DNA from: QIAW01 sp035487295
Lineage (GTDB): Bacteria > Acidobacteriota > Terriglobia > Terriglobales > Acidobacteriaceae
Direction: 5' to 3'
NCBI GenBank assembly: GCA_035487295.1
Contig: DATHMH010000023.1
Coordinates: forward strand, 1 to 64,000
DNA: 64,000 nt
Position numbers and translations under genes: made by a program. Below are positions 51,796 through 60,640 of this stretch, piece by piece (the first letter of the stretch is position 1; each line of letters begins with the position of its first letter). The notes under the pieces were generated by a model. That model saw only the letters and a program-made list of their open reading frames with translations, searched no databases and was not told the DNA's origin.

Positions 51796-51987
51796 TTACT
51801 GCTGGGTTCCGCCCGTTGGACCTGGTTGGCTGGGCCCGGCAGGTTTATCTTTCAGCGCGTCTTTAAAACCGCGGATGCCTTCGCCCAACCCTTTGCCCAG
51901 ATCTGCCAGTTTAGAAGGACCAAAGACCAGAAGAGCAATCACCAAAATCACGAGCAGATGCATAGGCTGTGCAATGCCTTCGAACAT
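51796..51987 (-). CDS. tatA: Twin-arginine translocase subunit TatA/E, second copy
   Basis: 63 aa. MFEGIAQPMHLLVILVIALLVFGPSKLADLGKGLGEGIRGF closely matches the copy at 48426-48605. The tail differs and is Pro/Gly-rich (KPAGPSQPGPTGGTQQ). It is transcribed alone, convergent with the DUF2231 gene. The two copies probably arose by local duplication and may form mixed or substrate-specific Tat complexes. Confidence 0.93.
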   Translation of the reverse strand: MFEGIAQPMHLLVILVIALLVFGPSKLADLGKGLGEGIRGFKDALKDKPAGPSQPGPTGGTQQ

Positions 51988-52122
51988 ACTACCTCCAGAA
52001 AGTAATGAGTACGTTTCAGTCTACTACAATAAACCCTAATTCTTACCGGTTGTTGCTGGTTGAAGGTATCTCAATTTACAGCTTGCTTTTTCCAGGCACT
52101 ATTGCCGCAAGTATGTTCCCGC

Positions 52123-53160
52123 ATGATACGATTTCTTTCCATGCGCCCAATATCCTTGCTTTTGTCCGTACTTCTGCTGGCGACAACCGCTTTCGCCGCG
52201 CCCAGAAAATCGCTTGATATTTACTCGATTGACGTAGAAGGCGGGCAAGCCACGCTTATCGTCAGCCCTTCCGGCCAGTCCATGCTGGTTGATACGGGGT
52301 TCCCCGGCTTTCAGGGCCGCGATGCCGACCGCATTGCCGCCGTCGCCAAAACTGCGGGTCTGAAGCAAATTGATTACGTCCTGATTACCCACTATCACCG
52401 CGATCACGTTGGCGGGGCGCCACAGCTTACCGATCGCATGAAGATTGGGACTTTCATAGATCACGGCCCGGCCAAGCTCGACGATCCTGATGTTGCCAGC
52501 GCAGACTATAACGCTTACATGGGCGTCTTGCCTAAGGCAAAGCATCTTGTGGTAAAGCCGGGCGATAAAATTCCACTCAAAGGCGTGGATATCAAAGTTC
52601 TGGCGGCAGCCGGGGAACACCTTACCAGCCCTCTGCCGGGAGCTGGCCAGTCCAATCCGTTTTGCGCTTCGGAACCGGCTGCAATCCCCGACTTGGGTGA
52701 AAATGCCCGCTCAATCGGCATGTTGTTCACATTTGGGAAGTTTCGCTTCCTTGATCTCGGCGATTTGACCAAGAAGAAAGAATTGGAATTAGCGTGCCCT
52801 GAGAACCTGATCGGGACGGTTGATCTTTACCTGGTCACCCACCACGGTTTGGACCTGTCAAACGCCAAGGCCCTTGTGCACTCACTGCATCCCAGGGTGG
52901 CGATCATGAATAATGGCGCCCATAAAGGGTGCCGGCCGGCGGCATGGCAAATTGTTCATGATTCTCCCGGCCTTGAGGACCTGTGGCAGTTGCACTATGG
53001 CCTCGACGCCGGCAAAGATCACAACGTCTCTGAGCAATTCATTGCCAACCTTGACGAAAAAAATGATGCCGGCAATTACATCAAAGTCACAGCTATGCCA
53101 GACGGCAGCTTTACCGTCTTGAATACCCGCAATAACTTCGAGAAGAACTATAAGAAGTGA
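52123..53160 (+). CDS. Secreted metallo-beta-lactamase-fold hydrolase (ComEC-like)
   Basis: 345 aa from the ATG at 52123; an ATG at 52141 (MRPISLLLSVLLLATTAFAA) is equally possible and gives a tighter signal peptide, while the frame remains open to 52060. The metal motif is LITHYHRDHVGG, with further ligands in LDLGDLT and VTHHGLDLSN. The domain resembles the C-terminal hydrolase of ComEC/Rec2 that acts on nucleic acid or phosphodiester substrates, here as a stand-alone exported protein. Its substrate is unknown. Confidence 0.88.
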   Translation: MIRFLSMRPISLLLSVLLLATTAFAAPRKSLDIYSIDVEGGQATLIVSPSGQSMLVDTGFPGFQGRDADRIAAVAKTAGLKQIDYVLITHYHRDHVGGAPQLTDRMKIGTFIDHGPAKLDDPDVASADYNAYMGVLPKAKHLVVKPGDKIPLKGVDIKVLAAAGEHLTSPLPGAGQSNPFCASEPAAIPDLGENARSIGMLFTFGKFRFLDLGDLTKKKELELACPENLIGTVDLYLVTHHGLDLSNAKALVHSLHPRVAIMNNGAHKGCRPAAWQIVHDSPGLEDLWQLHYGLDAGKDHNVSEQFIANLDEKNDAGNYIKVTAMPDGSFTVLNTRNNFEKNYKK

Positions 53161-53368
53161 AACAGTTGTGCGGCATAGCCGTCCCCGGCCGTGCTTCCGT
53201 CATCGGGCTGGAGTGCACGAGCATATCAAGATACCTGCGAATGGTGGAACCAATTCCACGTGTCGTCAACCTAGAAAATGCATGTATTATTATTGAATTT
53301 ATTGGGTTTATTCATTCTCTGGACCCACCTTATGGCTCAGCTTTATTAGGAGTGCTAAACTTCCCGGC

Positions 53369-54136
53369 ATGGCTGACAAATCAAATGCAGGTTTGACCAG
53401 GACCTTGATTGGGGTCCTGAAAAATCTGATGTCCGATGGCAGCCTGGTGTTGGGCTCTCGCCTTCCGCCCGAGCGGCAACTGGCTGAACAATTCGGTGTG
53501 CACCGCAGTTCGTTGCGGCAGGCGCTCAAAGCGCTTGAGACCATGGGTGTGCTGACCCAGCGGGTTGGCGATGGCACTTACCTCACCAATGATGCGGCCA
53601 GCATCCTGAGCGCCCCCATTGAGTTCATGATCATTGTGGATGGAATTTCTTTCAATGAATTGATGGAGGCCAGGCTCATCGTGGAACCCGAACTGGCGGC
53701 GCGCGCCGCCGAGCGCGCCACTTCCAACGACCTGACCGATCTGCGCACGGCGCTCGACGCTATGAAAGCCACCCGCAACGACCGTACGGTTCGCGCCCAG
53801 CACGACCTGACATTTCATGAAACCATCGCTCGCGCCTCGGCCAACCGGGTTTGCCACCGCATGTTCAGCGCTATCCATAAAGCCACCATGAAGAGCATTC
53901 TTCTGGCCACGTCGGTGGATAACAACTACAAAGAGACCATCCGCTCCCACGAGGCGATCTACAAAGCAATCTGGCGGCGGGAATCTGAAGACGCACGCCA
54001 GCAGATGACGGAGCATCTGCTGAATGCCAAAGGCCTGATCTCTTCGGTCACTGAAAACCGTCCGCGCAACGAACCGCGCCAGGCCTCCGCAGGAGGCGTT
54101 TCAAAAATCGCTCCCGTGAAATCGCCCGTAAAATGA
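53369..54136 (+). CDS. GntR-family transcriptional regulator, FadR subfamily
   Basis: 255 aa. The N-terminal winged helix is LGSRLPPERQLAEQFGVHRSSLRQALKALETMGVLTQRVGDGTYL. The C-terminal all-helical FCD domain begins FNELMEARLIVEPELAARAAERA and has the metal/ligand-type residues D, H and H spread over HDLTFHETIA and IRSHEAIYKAI. FCD regulators commonly sense sugar acids, lactate or other small carboxylates. It stands alone on the plus strand, convergent with cobQ. The target is unknown. Confidence 0.92.
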   Translation: MADKSNAGLTRTLIGVLKNLMSDGSLVLGSRLPPERQLAEQFGVHRSSLRQALKALETMGVLTQRVGDGTYLTNDAASILSAPIEFMIIVDGISFNELMEARLIVEPELAARAAERATSNDLTDLRTALDAMKATRNDRTVRAQHDLTFHETIARASANRVCHRMFSAIHKATMKSILLATSVDNNYKETIRSHEAIYKAIWRRESEDARQQMTEHLLNAKGLISSVTENRPRNEPRQASAGGVSKIAPVKSPVK

Positions 54137-54149
54137 AAGGCACAACCGG

Positions 54150-55739
54150 CTATCTGCCGGGTTGAACTCCAGAGTGCACTGCAGGCACGTTAATCCACTC
54201 GCAGATAGTATCCATATCGAGCGCGCTCTCCACCCAATCTGCCAGCCTGTCAATCCTGCTTTGCCGTTCCGCGGCAACAAAGGCATAGTCCGCGCGGGGC
54301 TCAAGCTGACATGCCATTCGGGCATTTCTTAAAAATGCATGACGGAAGCTGTCAGCGTCGAAGAGTCCGTGAACATAAGTACCCCAAATACGTCCATCCG
54401 CGCTTTGAGCGCCATCGTAAATGACTGGGTGGCTTGCATGAAAACGCCGTAATTCAAATAGAGGTTGCGCGCCGGCGTGGTAACTGGTTTCGCCCAGATG
54501 AATCTCATACCCTGAGGTTTCTCGTTGCTCGCTCGGGATGCCGAACATCTTGTCTGAAATAAGCCTGGCGCTCACCTGCGCCGTAATTTTATCTTTGCTC
54601 ATGACGGTGCCGATTGCCAGCAGCCCCAATCCTCTTACCTCGCCGCCACTTTCCATACCATGCGGGTCTTCTATCGTCAGGCCCAGCATCTGCATGCCGC
54701 CACAGATGCCAATAATCGGCTTGTGATGCTGGTGAGCAATCATTGCATTCGCCAGCCCTGAATCTTGTAGCCAGCGGAAGTCCTGAATCGTCCGCTTGCT
54801 TCCCGGCAGGATAATTACATCCGCCCTTTCCAGTTCCGGCGGTGTCTGGATAAATCGCAGCAAGACGCCAGGCTCAGCCGCCAACGCGTCGAAGTCCGTG
54901 AAATTCGACAGGTAAGGCAACGCGACAACGGCAATACGAAGCTTGCGGCCCTTGTCTTCTCTTTCTTCCTGTTCTCTCCACTCTGCCGATCGTGAAGTTC
55001 CATATCTCGATTCCAGGCTTACACTATCTTCTTCGTCCAGGCCCAAATCAGGAATATAGGGGACCACACCAATACAGGGTATCCTGAGCCGCTTCTCCAT
55101 CTCCACGATGCCTGGGGTCAGGAGCTTCATGTCTCCGCGAAATTTGTTGATGACGAAGCCGTGTATCCGCTGCCGTTCTTCGGCCTCAAGCAGCTCCAGC
55201 GTGCCGAGCAGCGAAGCGAAGGCGCCGCCGCGATCAATATCGGCCACCAGCAGGCAGGCTGCATCAGCCGCGGCGGCCATCTGCATGTTCACAATATCGC
55301 CATCTTTTAAATTGATCTCTGCCGGAGACCCAGCGCCTTCCAGGATGACAAGATCGCTATTCTCCGCCAGCCGGCGGTAGCTCTGGACCACAATGGGAAA
55401 CAGCTCCTGCACTCGCTTCAGGTGATAGTCCCCGGCCGAGAGTTTGTTCCAGATACGGCCCTGCACAATCACCTGGCAGCAGGAATCAGACTCAGGCTTG
55501 AGCAGTATCGGGTTCATGTCTGCCGTGGCAAACAATCCCGCAGCCTCTGCCTGCAGCGCCTGCGCGCGGCCGATCTCAAATCCGTCAACCGTCGCCGCCG
55601 AGTTGAGCGACATATTTTGGGCTTTAAATGGCGCCACCCGCACGCCTGCGCGCGCAAAGATGCGGCAAAGCGCCGTGGTGAGAACCGATTTGCCGACGTG
55701 CGATGCCGTGCCCAGCACCATCAAAGAACGTGCGCTCAT
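54150..55739 (-). CDS. cobQ: Cobyric acid synthase
   Basis: 529 aa. ATP-dependent glutamine amidotransferase that amidates four side chains of adenosylcobyrinate a,c-diamide. The N-terminal dethiobiotin-synthetase-like domain has GTASHVGKSVLTTALCR (P-loop) and APFKAQNMSLNSA. The C-terminal class I glutaminase domain has VIILPGSKRTIQDF and the nucleophile region IGICGGMQMLG, ending with GTYVHGLFD. It is slightly longer than the usual 480-510, with a charged insert near 255-265. No other cobalamin genes lie in the window. Confidence 0.95.
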   Translation of the reverse strand: MSARSLMVLGTASHVGKSVLTTALCRIFARAGVRVAPFKAQNMSLNSAATVDGFEIGRAQALQAEAAGLFATADMNPILLKPESDSCCQVIVQGRIWNKLSAGDYHLKRVQELFPIVVQSYRRLAENSDLVILEGAGSPAEINLKDGDIVNMQMAAAADAACLLVADIDRGGAFASLLGTLELLEAEERQRIHGFVINKFRGDMKLLTPGIVEMEKRLRIPCIGVVPYIPDLGLDEEDSVSLESRYGTSRSAEWREQEEREDKGRKLRIAVVALPYLSNFTDFDALAAEPGVLLRFIQTPPELERADVIILPGSKRTIQDFRWLQDSGLANAMIAHQHHKPIIGICGGMQMLGLTIEDPHGMESGGEVRGLGLLAIGTVMSKDKITAQVSARLISDKMFGIPSEQRETSGYEIHLGETSYHAGAQPLFELRRFHASHPVIYDGAQSADGRIWGTYVHGLFDADSFRHAFLRNARMACQLEPRADYAFVAAERQSRIDRLADWVESALDMDTICEWINVPAVHSGVQPGR

Positions 55740-55780
55740 AGGTCAGGAACCACCGATTCTACATGATGGCCGGAGAGCGG

Positions 55781-57055
55781 TTAGGAGTCTGTCAACTGCG
55801 AGAGCCTGCGTTGAAGATAGGCATCCTCGACCCGGTTTGTGACTAAAGCAATGGCTTTTTTGTAGGCATCTATTGCCTCTTGCCTGCGGCGGAGCCGGCG
55901 CAACAGATCGGCGCGCGCGGCGTGGAACAGATAATATTTTTCGAGCTCGCCCGAAGCTCCCAACTGATCGATAAGTCCCAACCCTTTCTCGAGCCCTGCG
56001 CTCATGGCAACTGCGACTGCGTGGTTCAGCGCCACCACCGGGGTTGGTGAAATGCGCGCGAGCTCCCGGTAGAGGGCGGCGATTTCATGCCAGTCGGTAT
56101 CTGCCGCGGCCCTGGCATGGCCATGCACGGCCGCAATGGCCGCCTGCAATTGATACATGCCAACCCTCTGCATGCGCAGCGCTCGTTCCACCAGTTCCTG
56201 CCCCTCGCGGATATGCTCTTGATTCCACAGCGAGCGGTCCTGATCTTCCAGCGGCACCAACTCTCCCTTTGGATTGATGCGGGCTTCGCGCCGTGAATCG
56301 TGAAGCAGCATCAGCGCCAGCAGTCCGATATTTTCCGGCTCTTTGGGCAGCAACTCGCAGAGCGTCCGGCCCAGGCGAATTGCTTCCATGCAAAGTTCTT
56401 TCCGAATAAGGCTATCGCCCGCGGTCGCGCTGTAGCCTTCATTGAATACCAGGTAGATGACTGCTTGCACCGATGTCAGCCTCTCGGGCAGCATGTGAAT
56501 CGGCGGGATCTCGTAAGGAATTCGCGCGGTGCGAATCTTTGACTTGGCCCTCACCAGGCGTTGCGCCAGGGTAGGCTCGGGAAGCAGGAAGGCGCGGGCG
56601 ATCTCAGTGGTGGTTAAGCCGCCCAGGGTCCGCAGAGTGAGCGCGACTTGCGCTTCCAGATTCAGCGCCGGATGGCAGCAGGTGAACATGAGGCGCAGGC
56701 GATCATCCGAATACATCATTGAAACGTCTTCAGCCAGATCAAACTCTGGGATATGGGAGCTTTCAGTCTCGTACGAGATTGCCTCCTGCTTGTCACGTCT
56801 GGTGTTCTCTCTTCGCAGCGAGTCAATGAGCTTGCGGCGGGCCACGGTGGTGATCCAGGCGCCGGGATTATCAGGGACACCATTTGCCGGCCAACTGGAT
56901 ACAGCCGAGGTGAAAGCCTCCTGCATGGCTTCCTCGGCCAGGTCAAAGGAGCCCGAGAGCCGGATCAATGTAGCGATGATCCGGCCGGACTCCTGCCGAA
57001 AAACCGACTCCACCAAAGCTCTGGCATCCACCGTCAAAGGTCTTGCGTCAGCCAT
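55781..57055 (-). CDS. ECF sigma factor with C-terminal helical extension (ECF42-like)
   Basis: 424 aa. Sigma regions 2 and 4 occupy the first about 170 residues (DLAEEAMQEAFTSAVSSWP, LRTLGGLTTTEIARAFLLPEPTLAQRLVRAKSKI). The remaining about 240 residues form a DUF6596/TPR-like domain (LVFNEGYSATAGDSLIRKELCMEAIRLGR, LNHAVAVAMSAGLEKGLGLIDQL). This size and the adjacent DGPF-domain gene are diagnostic of the ECF42 group. The extension is thought to regulate activity instead of an anti-sigma factor. Confidence 0.93.
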   Translation of the reverse strand: MADARPLTVDARALVESVFRQESGRIIATLIRLSGSFDLAEEAMQEAFTSAVSSWPANGVPDNPGAWITTVARRKLIDSLRRENTRRDKQEAISYETESSHIPEFDLAEDVSMMYSDDRLRLMFTCCHPALNLEAQVALTLRTLGGLTTTEIARAFLLPEPTLAQRLVRAKSKIRTARIPYEIPPIHMLPERLTSVQAVIYLVFNEGYSATAGDSLIRKELCMEAIRLGRTLCELLPKEPENIGLLALMLLHDSRREARINPKGELVPLEDQDRSLWNQEHIREGQELVERALRMQRVGMYQLQAAIAAVHGHARAAADTDWHEIAALYRELARISPTPVVALNHAVAVAMSAGLEKGLGLIDQLGASGELEKYYLFHAARADLLRRLRRRQEAIDAYKKAIALVTNRVEDAYLQRRLSQLTDS

Positions 57056-57081
57056 TCATCTGTTAACCATTGCTCCGCCAG

Positions 57082-57486
57082 CTACCTGACAGAAGTTGCA
57101 TACTGGCCACTCGCCGGCTGCTCTGCCCTGACCGGAAGCGGGCGGATGGGTCGAACTTCAACGCATCCCCGCCCGCTCCAGCAGGCGATGGGAATCCTGG
57201 ACGCCCAGGCGATGGCTTCGTCGAGGTCTTTGCAATCCAGAATGTAATATCCGGCCAATTGCTCTTTGGTTTCGGCGAATGGCCCATCAACGGTCACTAC
57301 TTTACCTTCCTGCATGCGAACGGTAGTGGCCGTGCTGGTGGGCTCGAGTGGGTCAACACCTTTGAGTATGCCAAGCTTCTTGGTCTCGTCGATCAAAGAC
57401 CAGTGAGCTTCCATGGCCTTTTGTCTTAGCTCGTCTGACTGCGTTATGGTGTTCGTCTCCGAGTAAATCAGCAGCATGTAACGCAT
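57082..57486 (-). CDS. YCII/DGPF-domain protein
   Basis: 134 aa from the ATG at 57486, with AGGAGA 7 nt upstream; an in-frame TTG at 57492 is unlikely. The start MRYMLLIYSE and the motif VTVDGPFAETKEQLAGYYILDCKDLDEAIAWA define the family. The N-terminus is standard, but the C-terminus after SRIPIAC reads WSGRGCVEVRPIRPL with an Arg/Pro/Ala tail. It is the constant genomic partner of ECF42 sigma factors and a probable target or accessory. It lies 26 bp upstream of the sigma gene. Confidence 0.93.
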   Translation of the reverse strand: MRYMLLIYSETNTITQSDELRQKAMEAHWSLIDETKKLGILKGVDPLEPTSTATTVRMQEGKVVTVDGPFAETKEQLAGYYILDCKDLDEAIAWASRIPIACWSGRGCVEVRPIRPLPVRAEQPASGQYATSVR

Positions 57487-57601
57487 TGTCAATCTCCTGA
57501 ATTGGTGGTTGGATTGTTTGTGTTCGAGGAGGAGAGCCCTTTGCCCTCCTCCTGCCGGGGCCGCGCAAACTCCGATTACTCTGATACTAACGCGGTGGCG
57601 A

Positions 57602-58069
57602 TTATTTCGCAGCCAGCGCTCCCATCCTTTTTTCCATCTCGGCGGGCGTCACATCCTCTTTATGTGTCGCCAGCATCCATTTGTGCCCGAACGGATCGGT
57701 CAGCTTGCCAAAGCGGTCGCCCCAGAACATGTCCTGCACCGGCTGTGTCTCTTTGGCGCCGGCTTTGACGGCCTGTTTGAAGCTCGCATCAACATCTTCC
57801 ACATACAAGAAGATGCCAGTGGCGGTGCCGTTCAATGACGTTGGGGCCTGTGTCCCCTGGACCGCGCATTCATCCGCCAGCATGATGCGGGAATTGCCAA
57901 TCGTGATCTCAGCATGCATGATCTTGCCGTCAGGTCCAGGCATGCGGAAGAGCTCGGTCGCGCTAAGAGCCCGCTTGTAAAAGTCTATGGCCGCGGCTGC
58001 GCCTTTGACCGTCAGATATGGCGTCGCTGTGTGAAAGCCATCGGGAATCGGTTTTACACTATTTTTCAT
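57602..58069 (-). CDS. VOC-family glyoxalase-like protein (PhnB type)
   Basis: 155 aa from the ATG at 58069, which has AAGGAG 7 nt upstream; a more distal start at 58114 is unlikely. Two beta-alpha-beta-beta-beta units of the vicinal oxygen chelate fold: HTATPYLTVKGAAAAIDFYKRAL and ATGIFLYVEDVDASFKQAVKAGA, ending FGHKWMLATHKED. PhnB-like proteins often accompany ECF42/DGPF loci, and this gene lies 115 bp upstream of the DGPF gene. The catalytic function is unknown. Confidence 0.92.
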   Translation of the reverse strand: MKNSVKPIPDGFHTATPYLTVKGAAAAIDFYKRALSATELFRMPGPDGKIMHAEITIGNSRIMLADECAVQGTQAPTSLNGTATGIFLYVEDVDASFKQAVKAGAKETQPVQDMFWGDRFGKLTDPFGHKWMLATHKEDVTPAEMEKRMGALAAK

Positions 58070-58577
58070 TGCAATCTCCTTGGATTCTAATTGCCCTTTT
58101 TCTGCCGGGCACAAGTACGACGCTCCAACCGCCGGAATTCGACAACAAGGCGATTTTTTTCGGCGTTGAGTAGTGCTACCCCCTCCCCATTACTTCAAGT
58201 AGTCAATTTTCTGTTAAGTCATTCATTATCAGATATATACAGGAGACGCCGGAGTAGTGTTCAGAGCCCAGGCAGAACAAGGGTTTGCTGACTCGCGCTC
58301 CCCGCGTGACGGATTGCCAAAGACCTAAGGGGCGCCGGCCCGGCATTCTTGAATGCTGTCTTCGCTCTCTTGCGGTTGTTTTTCGCTGGCAACCGGCAAC
58401 TGGTAGCTGGCAACTGCCTTTCAATGATAGGCCACCATCGTAGAGAGTCAAAGGGTTTGGAAGGATATTGCGGCGGCTGGCTGGAGAAACCACTAACGTG
58501 CAACCTTTTGCCGGTTTTTAGCTTCTAAATGTACTCACCCTTAAGCCGAGAAGGAAAGCTCCGTACAGGAGGCTCCT
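58070..58577. other. Intergenic region upstream of the VOC gene and a secreted hypothetical
   Basis: 508 bases with no supported gene. 58388-58416 holds short direct repeats of the type GGCAAC/CTGGC (GGCAACCGGCAACTGG, then CTGGCAACTGCC). The ribosome site AGGAGG for the plus-strand gene lies at about 58566-58571. Confidence 0.4.
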
Positions 58578-59201
58578 TTGAAAGCATCGCTATTGTTTTG
58601 CAAGAACCAGGTATTCGCGGCAGTTCACATTCTTACCTGCTGCCTTCTGCTGTGCGCAGCGGCCACAACGTCGTCCGCCCAAACCCCTGACGCCAAAACC
58701 CCTGACGCCAAAACCCCTGACGCCAAAATTCCCGGGGGCGCTCCCAGCGTCCGCGCCGGCGGAAACTGGAGGGCATTTGACTCTGAAGACAAGATGACCG
58801 CTGTCCACAGGGTCACGTTTGAGCTTCTTTCAGACAATGCCCCGGCCGAGAATGACGGCTTCCAGTACAAAATTGACTTTACCTGCGAGAAGGGCAAACT
58901 CAAATACAGCGAATTCACGCCCAGCAAGCGGCTCGGCCCGCCGGATCATCCTGGTTTCTGGGGACAGCCCCAGATGGAGGTCACGGTCCGCGTAGACAGC
59001 AGCCATAGCAATCACGGCTGGAACTGGGACGGCGACTCCCTCTCGATGGATAAAGGAACAATCCGCGAGCTGATCGGGGCCCAGATATTCAAAATCGAAT
59101 TTCAAGGACGCCGTGGTTCACAGATCGCAGAGTTTTCGCCTGACGGCCTGGATTTGTCCAGAGTGTCGCAAGCGTGTGGGCTGGCGCCTAAGCAGCCATG
59201 A
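58578..59201 (+). CDS. Secreted hypothetical protein with TPDAK repeats
   Basis: 207 aa from a TTG at 58578 preceded by AGGAGG. Signal peptide with core HILTCCLLLCAAATTSSAQ. Directly after it comes a 15-bp tandem repeat encoding TPDAK three times plus a fourth diverged unit. The rest (FKYKIDF-like strands, GKLKYSEFTPSKRLGPPDHPGFWG, VRVDSSHSNHGWNWDGDSL) looks like a small beta-rich periplasmic domain. I recognise no named family. Confidence 0.7.
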   Translation: MKASLLFCKNQVFAAVHILTCCLLLCAAATTSSAQTPDAKTPDAKTPDAKIPGGAPSVRAGGNWRAFDSEDKMTAVHRVTFELLSDNAPAENDGFQYKIDFTCEKGKLKYSEFTPSKRLGPPDHPGFWGQPQMEVTVRVDSSHSNHGWNWDGDSLSMDKGTIRELIGAQIFKIEFQGRRGSQIAEFSPDGLDLSRVSQACGLAPKQP

Positions 59202-59293
59202 GCAGGACGAGGTCAATTACAGTGCTGGATTAACCATTTTTGCGCCGGAAATAGTTAACCCCTCACTACGGCCGCCAGCTATCATCAATTAGT

Positions 59294-59644
59294 GTGAAGC
59301 AACAAACGGAGACTCGGCAGCTTGACTCGGTGGCGAGGGAACGTGTGCCGCGTGCGAGGGCGACGGTATACGAGTTCTATTCCGGCAAAGTACCGCTTCG
59401 GCCTATTGAACGCGCTGGATTACTGCTGTTGAACGGGGTCCCTCTCCCAGTGTGGGCCTTCTTTGAGGCAAAGGCAATTTCCTCCCTTAGGGACGCTGCA
59501 AGCACAAGCATACTAGCTACGTGTCTGATGCTGCCGCTTACCTTATTCTGGTCCCTGCTTGTGTTGCCCATGGGCCGCATGATCTGGGCCGCGCTCACCG
59601 CACCCTCGCAAGGGGATGAGGGGCCACCCAACTTCAAGTCCTAA
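59294..59644 (+). CDS. Hypothetical membrane protein
   Basis: 116 aa from a GTG at 59294. Two possible hydrophobic helices (LLLLNGVPLPVWAFF, ILATCLMLPLTLFWSLLVLPMG) separated by a short charged loop. No family is recognised and no strong ribosome site is visible, so coding status is moderate. Confidence 0.5.
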   Translation: MKQQTETRQLDSVARERVPRARATVYEFYSGKVPLRPIERAGLLLLNGVPLPVWAFFEAKAISSLRDAASTSILATCLMLPLTLFWSLLVLPMGRMIWAALTAPSQGDEGPPNFKS

Positions 59645-59699
59645 CCACACCTTCTACATAGCGCCCGTAACGGTGCTCACCGTCCCTCACTGAGGTTCA

Positions 59700-60248
59700 C
59701 TACTTTGGAATGCTTTCTCTGGAAAGTGTCATTTTCCACTTGTCCTTAGGCTGGCCATCAACGACAACAGCGCCGCGTAGCAGCTGATCTCGTACAAATC
59801 CCAGGCGCTCGAACAGTTTGAGCGCGCGCTGGTTATCTGCTCTAACCATCAGCCATACCGTTTTCAGGCCGAGAGTATCGAAGGCATGACGGAGGAGGAG
59901 CATGGCTGCCTCGTGGGCGATACCACGGCCCTGAAATCGACGCTCTCCAATGACGATGCTAAACTCAGCGGATTCGCCGTCAATGTTCCTGAGCCCGCCG
60001 CAGCCGATATACTCGCCTTCTGCTTCGATACTGACGGCCTGCTCTGGCCTGTCGCTGCCACTGACACGCGCAATGAACTCGCGAATCGCATCCATCGGCA
60101 ATTTGCCTTTGCCCGCCAGCGGCAGATACCTGGTAATCTCTGGATCAGCAAACCACTTATAGGAACGATCGGCATCCTGAAATTGCGGCGTACGCAGCGT
60201 AACCCGCTTACCACAAAGGACCAATCTGGGTGCTTCTGTAGCCGACAT
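59700..60248 (-). CDS. GNAT acetyltransferase, RimJ/RimL-like
   Basis: 182 aa. N-terminus LVLCGKRVTLRTPQFQDADRSYKWFADPEITRYLP, acetyl-CoA motif IVIGERRFQGRGIAHEAAMLLLRHAFDTLGLKTVWLMVRADNQRALKLFERLGFV. This is the Acetyltransf_3 pattern of ribosomal-protein or small-molecule N-acetyltransferases. A single cytoplasmic domain; the substrate is not predictable. It converges with the hypothetical membrane protein gene. Confidence 0.9.
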   Translation of the reverse strand: MSATEAPRLVLCGKRVTLRTPQFQDADRSYKWFADPEITRYLPLAGKGKLPMDAIREFIARVSGSDRPEQAVSIEAEGEYIGCGGLRNIDGESAEFSIVIGERRFQGRGIAHEAAMLLLRHAFDTLGLKTVWLMVRADNQRALKLFERLGFVRDQLLRGAVVVDGQPKDKWKMTLSRESIPK

Positions 60249-60640
60249 TATTCCATGCTAGCCCGTCTGGGCCGGTGGCAGCAAAGTTGGCGAAGAGTGG
60301 TGCAGAGCGGACGCTTAATTTAGCAGAATTCCCAAAAGCAAATGGCAACGCCATGCCCCCCTTTATCAAGTTAAAACGGCATTCGACCCTAACAAACCGC
60401 AAAATATAGGGGATTTTACCGATTCAGGTGTACAATCACTTGGTTCTTTCAACGGTTATTAACGTTATAACGGGGATTTCAGGCACGCCATTTTTGGCTT
60501 TTTCCCGATTTACGTTTTTGTCAATGAACAATCCTGGCTCAACGATTGTTTTAGCGGGAATCGCCCGTTGATTTGAGCGTATGAGGCTAAAACCAGGTTC
60601 TGGAAGTATCCTGAAGATTTAAAGGGTAATCACTCTTTTT
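60249..60640. other. Divergent promoter region, GNAT / IclR regulator
   Basis: 392 bases with no gene. It holds GTTATTAACGTTATAAC (60455-60471), an imperfect palindrome centred on AACGTT and lying about 170 bp upstream of the iclR-type gene. AT-rich sequence follows it. Confidence 0.45.

Noticed and set aside
59219..59265. GATTAACC and AGTTAACCCC before the hypothetical membrane protein as further malectin-regulon operators
   Set aside because: They lack the 11-bp palindrome, the paired spacing and the -35 phasing seen in P1-P3.
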